From Marinomonas communis (GTDB lineage Bacteria; Pseudomonadota; Gammaproteobacteria; Pseudomonadales; Marinomonadaceae): a stretch of DNA of 64,000 nucleotides. Each line of letters begins with the position of its first letter. Position 1 is the first letter of the stretch. A model generated the notes under the pieces. The model was given only the letters and a program-made list of their open reading frames with translations, was not told the origin of the DNA and ran no database searches. This document shows, piece by piece, positions 28,979 through 36,642 of the stretch. The DNA lies in the NCBI RefSeq assembly GCF_004363305.1, contig NZ_SNZA01000001.1, positions 62,001 through 126,000 on the forward strand. The letters run 5' to 3'. The translations under genes were made by a program, and so were the position numbers.

Positions 28979-29864
28979 TAGCAAGCTCTTTGAAATCTTT
29001 TAGAGGAGGCAACCCGAACTCTCTTGAGTACTCCCGACTGAATTGAGAAGGACTCTCATAGCCTACTGAAAACGCAGCATTTTGAGCGTCTTTTAGCCCA
29101 CTTAAAATTAATTTCCTTGCCTCATTTAGCCTTATCCTTTTTTGGTACTGTAAGGCACTCATGCATGTTATGGACTTAAAGCATTTATTGAAGGAAGAGA
29201 GGCTCATACTGGCTTGAAGGGCTAGGTCTTCCATTTTAAAGGACATCGCATGATTATCCTTGATCCATTTGGCTGCTTTGGAAACTTTATATAAGTTACT
29301 CCCTCTAGTAACAATTCTTCTTAAGTGATGGCCTTGTTCGCTGCAGAGTAAGTGGTAGTAAAGCTCTTTCTTAATATTGCTTTGAAGGAATGTAGAGTTT
29401 TCTCTATTTTGAGAAAGTTTGGATAATCGGTAAACGGAACTTAATATTTCACTTGATATGCTGACTACAGTAACAAACTCATTTCTCACATCAGCATCAT
29501 GGTAGTTGAAGCTTTCCTCAGCTGTTATTTCGGCTAAGAGTTCTAGGTCTAGAGCTACGGTTAAGCCCAAGTAAGGGGCTGCTGGCTCAATATCGTGCAC
29601 CCTTGAGACGATAGGGGCATTGAAAGCAGAAACTAACATGGAGCTACTATCGTAAACATAGCTTTCCTTGCCCAAAAACGCTGTTTTTCTACCTTGTAGA
29701 ATGATGCAAATATTAGGCGATAATATATAGCTCTCTTCTTTAGTTGGTTCATCGAACCTTATAAATGTAAGTCCAGATACACTGGTTGAGACGATGTTTT
29801 CTTGAGATGTGGAATCGAAGACGATTTCCTTAATGAGTTTTCTATAATGCTCTAATTCATTCAT
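28962..29864 (-). CDS. AraC-family transcriptional regulator (AraC_N type)
   Basis: A 300-residue regulator. The N-terminal half (about 15-165) matches the AraC_N domain of YqhC-like proteins (SPNICIILQGRKTAFLG, then YDSSSMLVSAFNAPIVSRV). The C-terminal about 100 residues hold two helix-turn-helix motifs (MEDLALQASMSLSSFNKCFK and DAQNAAFSVGYESPSQFSREY). Such regulators often sense reactive carbonyls or small lipophilic compounds. It converges on the hydrolase gene, a typical regulator-target arrangement, but control of that gene is inference. Confidence 0.88.
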   Translation of the reverse strand: MNELEHYRKLIKEIVFDSTSQENIVSTSVSGLTFIRFDEPTKEESYILSPNICIILQGRKTAFLGKESYVYDSSSMLVSAFNAPIVSRVHDIEPAAPYLGLTVALDLELLAEITAEESFNYHDADVRNEFVTVVSISSEILSSVYRLSKLSQNRENSTFLQSNIKKELYYHLLCSEQGHHLRRIVTRGSNLYKVSKAAKWIKDNHAMSFKMEDLALQASMSLSSFNKCFKSITCMSALQYQKRIRLNEARKLILSGLKDAQNAAFSVGYESPSQFSREYSREFGLPPLKDFKELAKKMPD

Positions 29865-29881
29865 ATCGATTTAATGTAATC

Positions 29882-29912
29882 AAAAAAAGCCACTACAGAG
29901 AATATAGTGGCT
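29882..29912 (-). terminator. Terminator of the tmp-like operon
   Basis: AGCCACTA and TAGTGGCT form an eight-pair stem. On the minus strand it is followed by seven T, so it ends the transcript coming from the BCCT gene (stop at 29970). Confidence 0.85.
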
Positions 29913-29917
29913 AAACA

Positions 29918-29938
29918 CTTAAGCAATTCATGCTTAAG
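29918..29938. repeat. Second hairpin downstream of the BCCT gene
   Basis: CTTAAGCA and TGCTTAAG form a perfect eight-pair stem with a five-base loop, just before the terminator on the minus strand. No T run is attached; it may protect the 3' end of the mRNA. Confidence 0.45.
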
Positions 29939-29969
29939 ACTAGGTGTGGGAAGGTTTAGTCAAATCTCT

Positions 29970-31562
29970 TTAGTATTGACTGACTTCTGTTCTCAAGCCT
30001 TTGACCAGACTGTAGCTCAGTAGTAAAAGCACGATCAGGAAAGGTAATCCAGTTGCTACAACGCCAGCTTGAATGGTCGATAGAGCTTCTGCTCCACCAC
30101 CTAGTAACAGACAGATAGCAATCATTGAGCTAGATGTAACCCAAAACACTTTTTGCTTCGTTGGCGAAGTTGCTTTGCCACCACTGGTTATCGTGTCGAC
30201 AACAATAGCGCCAGAATCTGCGGATGTAACAAAGAAAATGACCGTTAAGATTAAAGAAGTGATTGCGATGACAGATGCAAATGGCAGTTCAGCGTACATT
30301 TCATATAGGGCTAATGACGCATCAGTAATCCCATTAACCAAGACTCCTTGGTTGTTTGCTATCATATCCAATGCTGCGCCACCCATAACGGAGAACCAAA
30401 TGCCTATAAAAATGATTGGAGCAATAAACACGGCCAAGAAGAATTCTCTTACGGTTCTGCCTTTGGATATTTTCGCCATGAAAATACCCACAAAAGGTGA
30501 CCAGCTAACCCACCACGCCCAATAGAAGATCGTCCAACCGTGATACCACACTTCATCTTCGCGCTCATACCAGTTAGATAAAGGAATGATATTGCTTACA
30601 TAGGATGGAAAAATCGCAAGCGACTTTTCAATGATAGAGCTGCTGGAGGCCAGAACTAGAATCGTTGCAAGTAATAAAATAGATAGGACAATGTTGATAT
30701 TACTTAAAAGTTTTACGCCGTTTTGCATTCCTCTAACGACTGAAAAATACGTGACACCCGTTATTAAAATAATCACAGAAATTTGTGTCACGACGGTATT
30801 TTGAATACCAAAGACATAATCTAAACCAGACGCAATTTGTTGCGCTCCTAGTCCTAGTGACGTAGCGATCCCGAAAACTGTTGCAATGGCGGCCAGTATA
30901 TCAACGACATTGCCAATTGGGCCCCAGCATTTTTCGCCAAACACCGGATAAAATGCAGATCGTAACGTAAAGGGAAGCCCTTTGTTATAACTAAAAAATG
31001 CAAGTGCTAAGCCCACGATACCGTACGTCGCCCAGCCGTGAACGCCCCAGTGATAGAGTGATGCGGAGAGAGCCAACGTTTCGGCTTCTGGTGTCCTAGC
31101 CGTTACATTTAATGGTGTTCCATACCAATCCGTAAAGTATGCGACAGGTTCGGCAACCCCCCAAAATAGCAGACCTATGCCAACGCCAGATGCGAACAGC
31201 ATACACAGCCAAGAAATTAAACTGTATTCCGTCTTAGCGGATTTTCCACCCAATCTAATCTTACCCAGTGGCGACAGCACAATCACTATACACAGAATAA
31301 TCATGAAGTTGATGGCCATCATGAACAGCCAGTCAAACTGATTAATGATCCATGACTTAGTTTGATTGAGTGCTTCCCCTGAGTACTCCGGAAATATAAG
31401 CGTAAGTACGATAAACATGATGATCAGAATCGCACTAACGCCGAAAACCGAGTTATGAACATCAAACCCTAAGAATTGGACATTATCCTGGCCGGCTTTG
31501 TAATCAGTACGATAGTCATCGTTAGATATCGAGTTATTATATGTATTATCCTGTTCTCTCAT
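29970..31562 (-). CDS. BCCT-family quaternary amine transporter
   Basis: A 530-residue secondary transporter of the betaine/choline/carnitine family with the expected 12 membrane segments. Signature segments are visible: GLLFWGVAEPVAYF near residue 130, HWGVHGWATYG, and the substrate-box region FYWAWWVSWSPFVGIFMAKISKGRTVREF near residue 345, whose Trp residues cage trimethylammonium groups. The C-terminus is short, without the long osmosensing tail of BetP. It is the third gene of a unit with the HD oxygenase and the dioxygenase, so a trimethylammonium compound such as 2-trimethylaminoethylphosphonate is the likely cargo (inference). Confidence 0.9.
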   Translation of the reverse strand: MREQDNTYNNSISNDDYRTDYKAGQDNVQFLGFDVHNSVFGVSAILIIMFIVLTLIFPEYSGEALNQTKSWIINQFDWLFMMAINFMIILCIVIVLSPLGKIRLGGKSAKTEYSLISWLCMLFASGVGIGLLFWGVAEPVAYFTDWYGTPLNVTARTPEAETLALSASLYHWGVHGWATYGIVGLALAFFSYNKGLPFTLRSAFYPVFGEKCWGPIGNVVDILAAIATVFGIATSLGLGAQQIASGLDYVFGIQNTVVTQISVIILITGVTYFSVVRGMQNGVKLLSNINIVLSILLLATILVLASSSSIIEKSLAIFPSYVSNIIPLSNWYEREDEVWYHGWTIFYWAWWVSWSPFVGIFMAKISKGRTVREFFLAVFIAPIIFIGIWFSVMGGAALDMIANNQGVLVNGITDASLALYEMYAELPFASVIAITSLILTVIFFVTSADSGAIVVDTITSGGKATSPTKQKVFWVTSSSMIAICLLLGGGAEALSTIQAGVVATGLPFLIVLLLLSYSLVKGLRTEVSQY

Positions 31563-31617
31563 TATTCTCTCCTGTTAAATAAAATAGCTACTTGAACGTA
31601 GCTATTTTTTAGAAAGT

Positions 31618-32235
31618 CTAAACTTGTCCAGATAAAGCAATATCCACGGCGCTTTTCCCCATTGTTTGATTCCCCACATAGTGTGAATCAAAGGGCTCTC
31701 TACTGAAGACCTCTCGGACTAACGGCTCAAAATAGCTAAGAGGTTTGGTTGGATAGTCTGGATCAAAGGAGGCTTGATCCCACTTTTCACAGAAATCTAC
31801 GCAGCTTTGATACCATGGGTGGTCGATTAAATAGTCACGCTCATTTCTGTTTCCTCCCAAGAAATGGGCGTAGTAGTAATTCTGAAATAAGCCATGCTGA
31901 TTGATTACCCAGGTGACCTCAGGGCGAACATAAGGTCGTAAAATAGAGGCGGCATATTGTGAGTGGTTGTAGGGTGCTAGATCATCACCAATATCGTGAA
32001 CCAAGGCCGCGACAATCATTTCAATGTCAGCGCCATCGGCTTCCGCCCGTGTTGCAGATTGAAGAGAGTGTTCTAATCGTGTGACTAGGTAGCCAGATAA
32101 GGTGTTTTCTAGATTTTTTAGAGCCTCTAAAATTCTGTCAGGTAACCCTTTGGCGTATTGATCCTCATAAGCGTGAAGAAACTTATATTCCTCTTGCGTA
32201 CCATCTTTCATTTGTTTGAACTGAACCGTTTTCAT
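31618..32235 (-). CDS. tmpB: HD-domain di-iron oxygenase, TmpB/PhnZ-like
   Basis: A 205-residue HD-domain protein of the mixed-valent di-iron oxygenase type (PhnZ, TmpB, MIOX). Predicted iron ligands by spacing are His56, His80-Asp81 (LVHDIGDD), His91, His114 and Asp153. PhnZ and TmpB cleave the C-P bond of a 1-hydroxy phosphonate to phosphate plus an amino or trimethylamino acid. The gene follows the TauD/BBOX-type dioxygenase by 9 bases and precedes a BCCT transporter, an arrangement that favours TmpB (product glycine betaine) over PhnZ (product glycine). Older annotation would call it an HD phosphohydrolase. The symbol is by context and family, not by test. Confidence 0.72.
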   Translation of the reverse strand: MKTVQFKQMKDGTQEEYKFLHAYEDQYAKGLPDRILEALKNLENTLSGYLVTRLEHSLQSATRAEADGADIEMIVAALVHDIGDDLAPYNHSQYAASILRPYVRPEVTWVINQHGLFQNYYYAHFLGGNRNERDYLIDHPWYQSCVDFCEKWDQASFDPDYPTKPLSYFEPLVREVFSREPFDSHYVGNQTMGKSAVDIALSGQV

Positions 32236-32244
32236 GGTTACTCC

Positions 32245-33357
32245 TTATAGTCCTAGTTGTCGTTTAATCGCTTTATAGCGGCCTTTGGGAGCGTCTAAAT
32301 CGATATAAGCTCCTTGGAGGTGACGAAGCCCCTCACTGGCATCAAACCCAGTTCTACCGTGCAAGACACGAGTGTTGTGGAACATCTGGAGTTGCCCTGG
32401 CTCCAGTTTGAATTTCCACTCGTAGTCAGAAGAGTTCAGTAGTTCACCGAGTCTTTGCCTGGCTCTATGGAAGACTGCTAGCTGGTGCTGAGGAAGTAGA
32501 GGCAAATAATCTAAGCGAGGACTATAGGAAATGCCTGTCACTCGCCCTGAAACATCGGACTCGATCATGGTTCTTCTTTCAATCAACTCGATGCTTTTAT
32601 CAATGTGTCGGTAACGGATCGGTACGGTATTTAAAAGCTGGTAGCCCTCGGGATTTTCACTTTTAAGTTGAGCTAGTACGGAAAGGCTGTCGACTAAGGT
32701 TGATAACCCACCAGAAGTCTCATTCTTAATACAATGCAGTAACTGAATGCCTGGCATCGGGTCTCGGTATGGGTTATCAGTGTGAGGCCCAAGTGGCACG
32801 GATTTGCTAGAAAGGTCGATGTAATCAGGGCGAGTGTAGACTTCGAAGCTTCTGCCAAAGTTCGTTTCGCGCACATGACCGAACTTTTCAGCCACATCTA
32901 ACACCATGTTTGCTTCATTGGGGATCTCGTTAACGATCAAAACCCCATAGGTCAGGAATTTCTCAAGTGCCTTTAATAAGCCTTGCTCATCATTTAGTTC
33001 AACGTAGTCGACGTAGAACTTTGATTTGTCAAAATTTGCTGTCCAAGGCTGTGGCGTTGGGGCGCCGTCATATGTGTCGAAATCAGCTCGAAATTCGTTA
33101 AAGTCGTAATCGCCTTGGTAGCCATCACTAAACATCAATTGATAGATGCCATCACTTATTTTTCTAATGCTGTCTAACGACACATTTGCATCCAGCTGGT
33201 GGGGATCAAAAAGCCTCTGTTGAGTGATTTGATCCAAGTTTTGTTCATCTTGGCAACGTTCTCTCAACCATAGTGCCGGTAGCTCGAAAGACTGGTCATT
33301 CAAACGCGCTGTAACCGAAACCGCTTCTTCATTGACGAAAAACTCTACTTGTTGCAT
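32245..33357 (-). CDS. tmpA: 2-oxoglutarate/Fe(II) dioxygenase, TmpA-like (gamma-butyrobetaine-hydroxylase family)
   Basis: A 370-residue TauD/BBOX-family dioxygenase. An N-terminal DUF971-like domain (about 1-95, LWLRERC and TQQRLFDP) is followed by the double-stranded beta-helix with iron ligands His192, Asp194 (GPHTDNPYRDP) and His333 (FHNTRVLHGR); Arg345 is a candidate 2-oxoglutarate anchor. The N-terminal domain keeps one Cys (Cys35) where zinc-binding members have several. TmpA hydroxylates 2-trimethylaminoethylphosphonate at C1, and such enzymes were long misnamed gamma-butyrobetaine hydroxylase. A carnitine-pathway role is the alternative, but the HD oxygenase partner argues for phosphonate use. 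Confidence 0.75.
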   Translation of the reverse strand: MQQVEFFVNEEAVSVTARLNDQSFELPALWLRERCQDEQNLDQITQQRLFDPHQLDANVSLDSIRKISDGIYQLMFSDGYQGDYDFNEFRADFDTYDGAPTPQPWTANFDKSKFYVDYVELNDEQGLLKALEKFLTYGVLIVNEIPNEANMVLDVAEKFGHVRETNFGRSFEVYTRPDYIDLSSKSVPLGPHTDNPYRDPMPGIQLLHCIKNETSGGLSTLVDSLSVLAQLKSENPEGYQLLNTVPIRYRHIDKSIELIERRTMIESDVSGRVTGISYSPRLDYLPLLPQHQLAVFHRARQRLGELLNSSDYEWKFKLEPGQLQMFHNTRVLHGRTGFDASEGLRHLQGAYIDLDAPKGRYKAIKRQLGL

Positions 33358-33376
33358 GTTCTTTATACTCCTGTAT

Positions 33377-33411
33377 TGACCTTGAGCATATTGACAGGTT
33401 GAGATTGTCGT
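33377..33411. promoter_or_regulatory. Candidate LysR operator between tmpA and its regulator
   Basis: Two near-direct repeats, ATTGACCTTGAG (33377) and ATTGACAGGTTGAG (33392), lie in the 93-base divergent spacer. The second overlaps a small dyad GACA-N9-TGTC (33395-33411). Placement midway between the two starts suits a LysR-type operator controlling both genes. Assignment is by position and symmetry only. Confidence 0.35.
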
Positions 33412-33450
33412 AACAGAGTCAAAAGCTAATACATAAGATGCAAATAACTA

Positions 33451-34368
33451 ATGATGAACGAATCTGAATTACCTACTTCAAACAGCTTGCTGGCATTCGA
33501 AGCAACTGTCCGACATGGGTCGATGACTGCTGCGGCCGATGAGCTTGGAATAACTCAACCGTTGGTGTCACAAAGAATCCGCTCTTTGGAAGAGGAACTT
33601 GGTAGTGTTCTATTGGATAGATCGCGTAAGCCGCTCAAGCCAACAATCATTGGTGAAAAATTCTACGGCCGAATTAAAGAGCCGATTCAGCTGCTTTTTA
33701 AGGCTTGCGATTTTGTAAAGAATGAAAGAAACGACAAAAAGACCAGAGTGTCGATAAATGTGTATTTTGGCTTTGCATTTTACTGGTTGATGCCAAGACT
33801 AAATAAACTGCAAGAAGCCTTTCCGGATTATGTTTTTGAGATGACTCCTACCAACAGCTTAAGCGATATGATGGTTTCGAGTTCCGATATCGTTTTTCAT
33901 TTCTCGAACAGTTTGGGCCGCTATAAGTTCGAAGAGATGTTTATCAGGGAAGAGGTTTTTCCTGTCTGCTCACCTGAGTTGCTCGAAAAATATGAAATCA
34001 ATGTCGACAAGCCTTTATCTGACCTGAGATCTCTACCTTTACTACACAAAGATAAAGATGACGCTAGATGGTTTAACTGGATCAATTGGTGCAAAGTTTT
34101 AGGCGTTCAGCCTCCGGAAGAAGGCGTCATTTTTTGTTACAACAATTACCCACTTGTTTTAGAAGCAGCCATAAGAGGAGAAGGCTTCTGTCTAGCTTGG
34201 AGAGGATTAGTGGACCCCTATATAAAAGAAGGTAAGCTCGTTGAGCTGGGGCCGTCCTTGAAGTCAAAAAGCAGGGGCTACTTAATCTGTACGGATTATT
34301 ACGATACCTACGCTATCAAAAAGGTGGTGGATTGGCTGATCAAGGAAGTTGAGAGTGGCGACCGATAG
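33451..34368 (+). CDS. LysR-family regulator divergent from tmp-like operon
   Basis: A 305-residue LysR-type regulator. The N-terminal winged helix-turn-helix covers about 8-68 (ATVRHGSMTAAADELGITQPLVSQRIRSLE), followed by the linker helix and an effector-binding domain (about 95-300) of the GcvA-like group. A second ATG at 33454 could also be used; no strong Shine-Dalgarno is seen for either. It is divergent from the dioxygenase gene with a 93-base spacer, the classic layout for a regulator of that operon. The inducer would be the phosphonate or a product, by inference. Confidence 0.9.
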   Translation: MMNESELPTSNSLLAFEATVRHGSMTAAADELGITQPLVSQRIRSLEEELGSVLLDRSRKPLKPTIIGEKFYGRIKEPIQLLFKACDFVKNERNDKKTRVSINVYFGFAFYWLMPRLNKLQEAFPDYVFEMTPTNSLSDMMVSSSDIVFHFSNSLGRYKFEEMFIREEVFPVCSPELLEKYEINVDKPLSDLRSLPLLHKDKDDARWFNWINWCKVLGVQPPEEGVIFCYNNYPLVLEAAIRGEGFCLAWRGLVDPYIKEGKLVELGPSLKSKSRGYLICTDYYDTYAIKKVVDWLIKEVESGDR

Positions 34369-34392
34369 CATTAACAACATGAGCCGAGAGAT

Positions 34393-34432
34393 CCTACAAC
34401 AGCCTTTAGCGTAGGCATAAGTCTGTTGTAGG
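34393..34432. terminator. Inverted repeat between converging LysR and MFS genes
   Basis: CCTACAACAG (34393-34402) and CTGTTGTAGG (34423-34432) pair perfectly over ten bases, with an inner GCCT/AGGC that can extend the structure. It sits in the 73-base convergent gap, so a bidirectional terminator is likely, although T runs are not directly attached. Confidence 0.55.
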
Positions 34433-34441
34433 TAGGCTTGC

Positions 34442-36310
34442 TCAGTCTTTTTTCTCCCGATCAGTTTCGCTTTCCTCAACCTCGTCGTCTTTATTCCATA
34501 AGGTATCAGGAATGACTGATTCAATGTCTTCAGCGTGTTCTGGCGTTTTTTCTGAAATGTAATCCACTACGCTGTGAATGGTTTGCTCTAATTCACCTTC
34601 TTCTGCCAAGCGATCTGCGTAACGCATCTCTTCTAGGTTTGTGGTTGCTGTGGTGACATAGGCCTCAACGATGTCCATGACGGTTTCAGGGTGTTCTTCA
34701 ACGACTGTCTCTGCAGCTGCTTCGAAAATTTCTAAGCTGTGCTCAGGATCAGCATTGGTAATCATAGCTGTCAGTTCTGGTAGGTCTTCGTAATCTGCCT
34801 CATCAAATACCTGTGCGACAAACTCGGTGGTTGATCCAGAAGCATTAGTAATAATTGTCTCGATCAATTCATGCTTATGGTTTGGGTGAAATTTAAGCAA
34901 TCGCTGATAAAGCTCTGAAATATCAATGCCTTCGATATTGGCTAACGCTTTGGCGAAATCTAAAATTTGTTCAGGGTACGAACGGGCTAAGATACTGACC
35001 ATTTTCAACGCTAATTGAGGTTGTAACTGGGCAATATCGACGGCAATTTCCACTTCATGACTCAGGGTTGAGTGGTCCACGTATTCTGTACGAGGGTCCA
35101 ACTCACTACTGACCCAACCCATGGCAGCACCTTGAGCAACGAAGGCTTCTTGTTCTTCAACAGGGATCGATTCGCGCACTTTACTGCGGTAAATAACAAA
35201 CAGAGCAAACGCTAATTGGATTAAGCCTAGTGCAATAAAGAAAAAGTCGATGCCAACATATTCCATGATCAGACCGATGATATAAGGCCCTATGATCCCC
35301 CCCGCCGCGTAAATGATAATGATCGCTCCGATGGCACCACTCATTTGATTTTGTTGTAGACGGTCGAAAGTTTCTGAAATACCAAGAGGGTATAGGCTTG
35401 ACACAATGCCGCTACTAATACTGATCAAAACCAATGCAGGGATAAAAAAGTCCAACTCCAGAATGGCTGGAATGGCTAAGGTGCAGACGATTGAAAATAA
35501 TGCGGTGTATAGAATGACTTTGCGGCGCTCAAATCGGTCCGCAAAGTAGCCAATCGGAAATTGCAGTGCAACACCACCGATGATGGCGGCACCTACCAAT
35601 AGTGATAGGTTGATGCCTGAAATGCCTTTGGAGTCCGCGTATACCGACAACATGCTAAATAGTGAGCTTAAAATAAAGCCGCATACTAATACCGCCGTTG
35701 CACCGACTGGAGACGTGCGAACAAGCTGTAGTAATGGCATAGGAACGGTATCCTCCACCTGTGGTGCCGTCGCCTTACTAATCGCAATAGGAACCACACC
35801 ACCGCACAGCAGTAGGCCAGCAATAATATAGAGGGTTGCATGGGTGACATCTGCAAGGTTGACGACGAATGAACCTAAAAACATAGATAGCAGAACAACA
35901 ATTTGGTTGGTCGCCAAAATTCTTGAACGCGTCTCTGAAGTGGAGCGCTCACTTAACCATCCATCGGAGACAATGTTGGTCGCAGCAATACAAAAGCCCA
36001 TCAAAATGCGCATGATTGCCCACACCCATTCGTTGAACCAAAGAAAGCACACTAGAATACTGATCGCAGCAAGGGCCGCAGAGGCGGTGTACATGCGAAT
36101 ATGTCCTACTCGTGACATGATTCGTCGCGTGAACACGCCACCTAAAAGCAACCCCACAGAAAACATCGACATAATCAAACCAATGTTGCCGGTATTCACT
36201 TGCTCGAAGTTCAAACGTAACGGAAGCAGAACATTTATTAGGCCATGGCTGATGTAAATGAAAAAGCCGCTGACGAATAAAGCCAATAAAGAGAGTAGCA
36301 TTGCCGACAT
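34442..36310 (-). CDS. MFS transporter (YcaD-like) with long acidic helical C-terminal extension
   Basis: A 622-residue protein. Residues about 1-385 form a 12-TM major facilitator with the loop 2-3 signature GGVFTRRIMSRVGHIR and a YcaD-like pattern (ISHGLINVLLPLRL, DGWLSERST). Residues about 400-622 are soluble, acidic and helical, with repeated units carrying a Pro-Glu-x4-Ile pattern (YPEQILDF, DPEHSLEIF, HPETVMDIV, TPEHAEDI). This tail is far longer than in ordinary MFS carriers. An upstream in-frame GTG at 36352 lacks a ribosome-binding site; the ATG at 36310 follows AGGA, so I chose it. The substrate is unknown. It is transcribed alone. Confidence 0.82.
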   Translation of the reverse strand: MSAMLLSLLALFVSGFFIYISHGLINVLLPLRLNFEQVNTGNIGLIMSMFSVGLLLGGVFTRRIMSRVGHIRMYTASAALAAISILVCFLWFNEWVWAIMRILMGFCIAATNIVSDGWLSERSTSETRSRILATNQIVVLLSMFLGSFVVNLADVTHATLYIIAGLLLCGGVVPIAISKATAPQVEDTVPMPLLQLVRTSPVGATAVLVCGFILSSLFSMLSVYADSKGISGINLSLLVGAAIIGGVALQFPIGYFADRFERRKVILYTALFSIVCTLAIPAILELDFFIPALVLISISSGIVSSLYPLGISETFDRLQQNQMSGAIGAIIIIYAAGGIIGPYIIGLIMEYVGIDFFFIALGLIQLAFALFVIYRSKVRESIPVEEQEAFVAQGAAMGWVSSELDPRTEYVDHSTLSHEVEIAVDIAQLQPQLALKMVSILARSYPEQILDFAKALANIEGIDISELYQRLLKFHPNHKHELIETIITNASGSTTEFVAQVFDEADYEDLPELTAMITNADPEHSLEIFEAAAETVVEEHPETVMDIVEAYVTTATTNLEEMRYADRLAEEGELEQTIHSVVDYISEKTPEHAEDIESVIPDTLWNKDDEVEESETDREKKD

Positions 36311-36642
36311 AATGATTAAGTCCTGTGATCTCCAGAAGGTATGAGTTATCACTTGATATACGTAATTGTGATCATTTATGTAAACGCTAGAGGCTATCGA
36401 GGAATGATGTCGTTATCCAGTAAATGACGTGTAACTAATGTGGCTATTCTTACTATGTGGCGATAAATCTAATTTAACTCAAGAAAATTAGGATGATAAA
36501 AAAGCACCAATAAAACGATGGCCTGACAGAGCTTAAGTATTAAAAATTTAATTCTGCAACCTGTAAGATTTTTTGTTTTCAAGCGTCTACTCTATACCCT
36601 TTGTTATTTTGCTCACTAAATCGAGCTTGTGTGGAGATATTA
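36311..36642. other. 332-base divergent promoter region, no gene seen
   Basis: The gap lies between the divergent MFS and VTT-reductase genes. It is A/T-rich and must hold both promoters. GTGGAG at 36631 is the ribosome-binding site for the reductase. I could not place -10/-35 pairs with confidence and saw no hairpin or repeat of note. Confidence 0.4.

Noticed and set aside
27436..29864. Genomic island inserted at the last tRNA-Val
   Set aside because: No integrase and no repeated tRNA 3' end was found downstream; the frameshifted hydrolase and AraC gene alone do not show an island.
31618..33357. Carnitine synthesis or gamma-butyrobetaine hydroxylase plus HD phosphohydrolase
   Set aside because: The HD protein has the ligand pattern of di-iron oxygenases and is coupled to the dioxygenase, which fits TmpA/TmpB better; kept only as an alternative.
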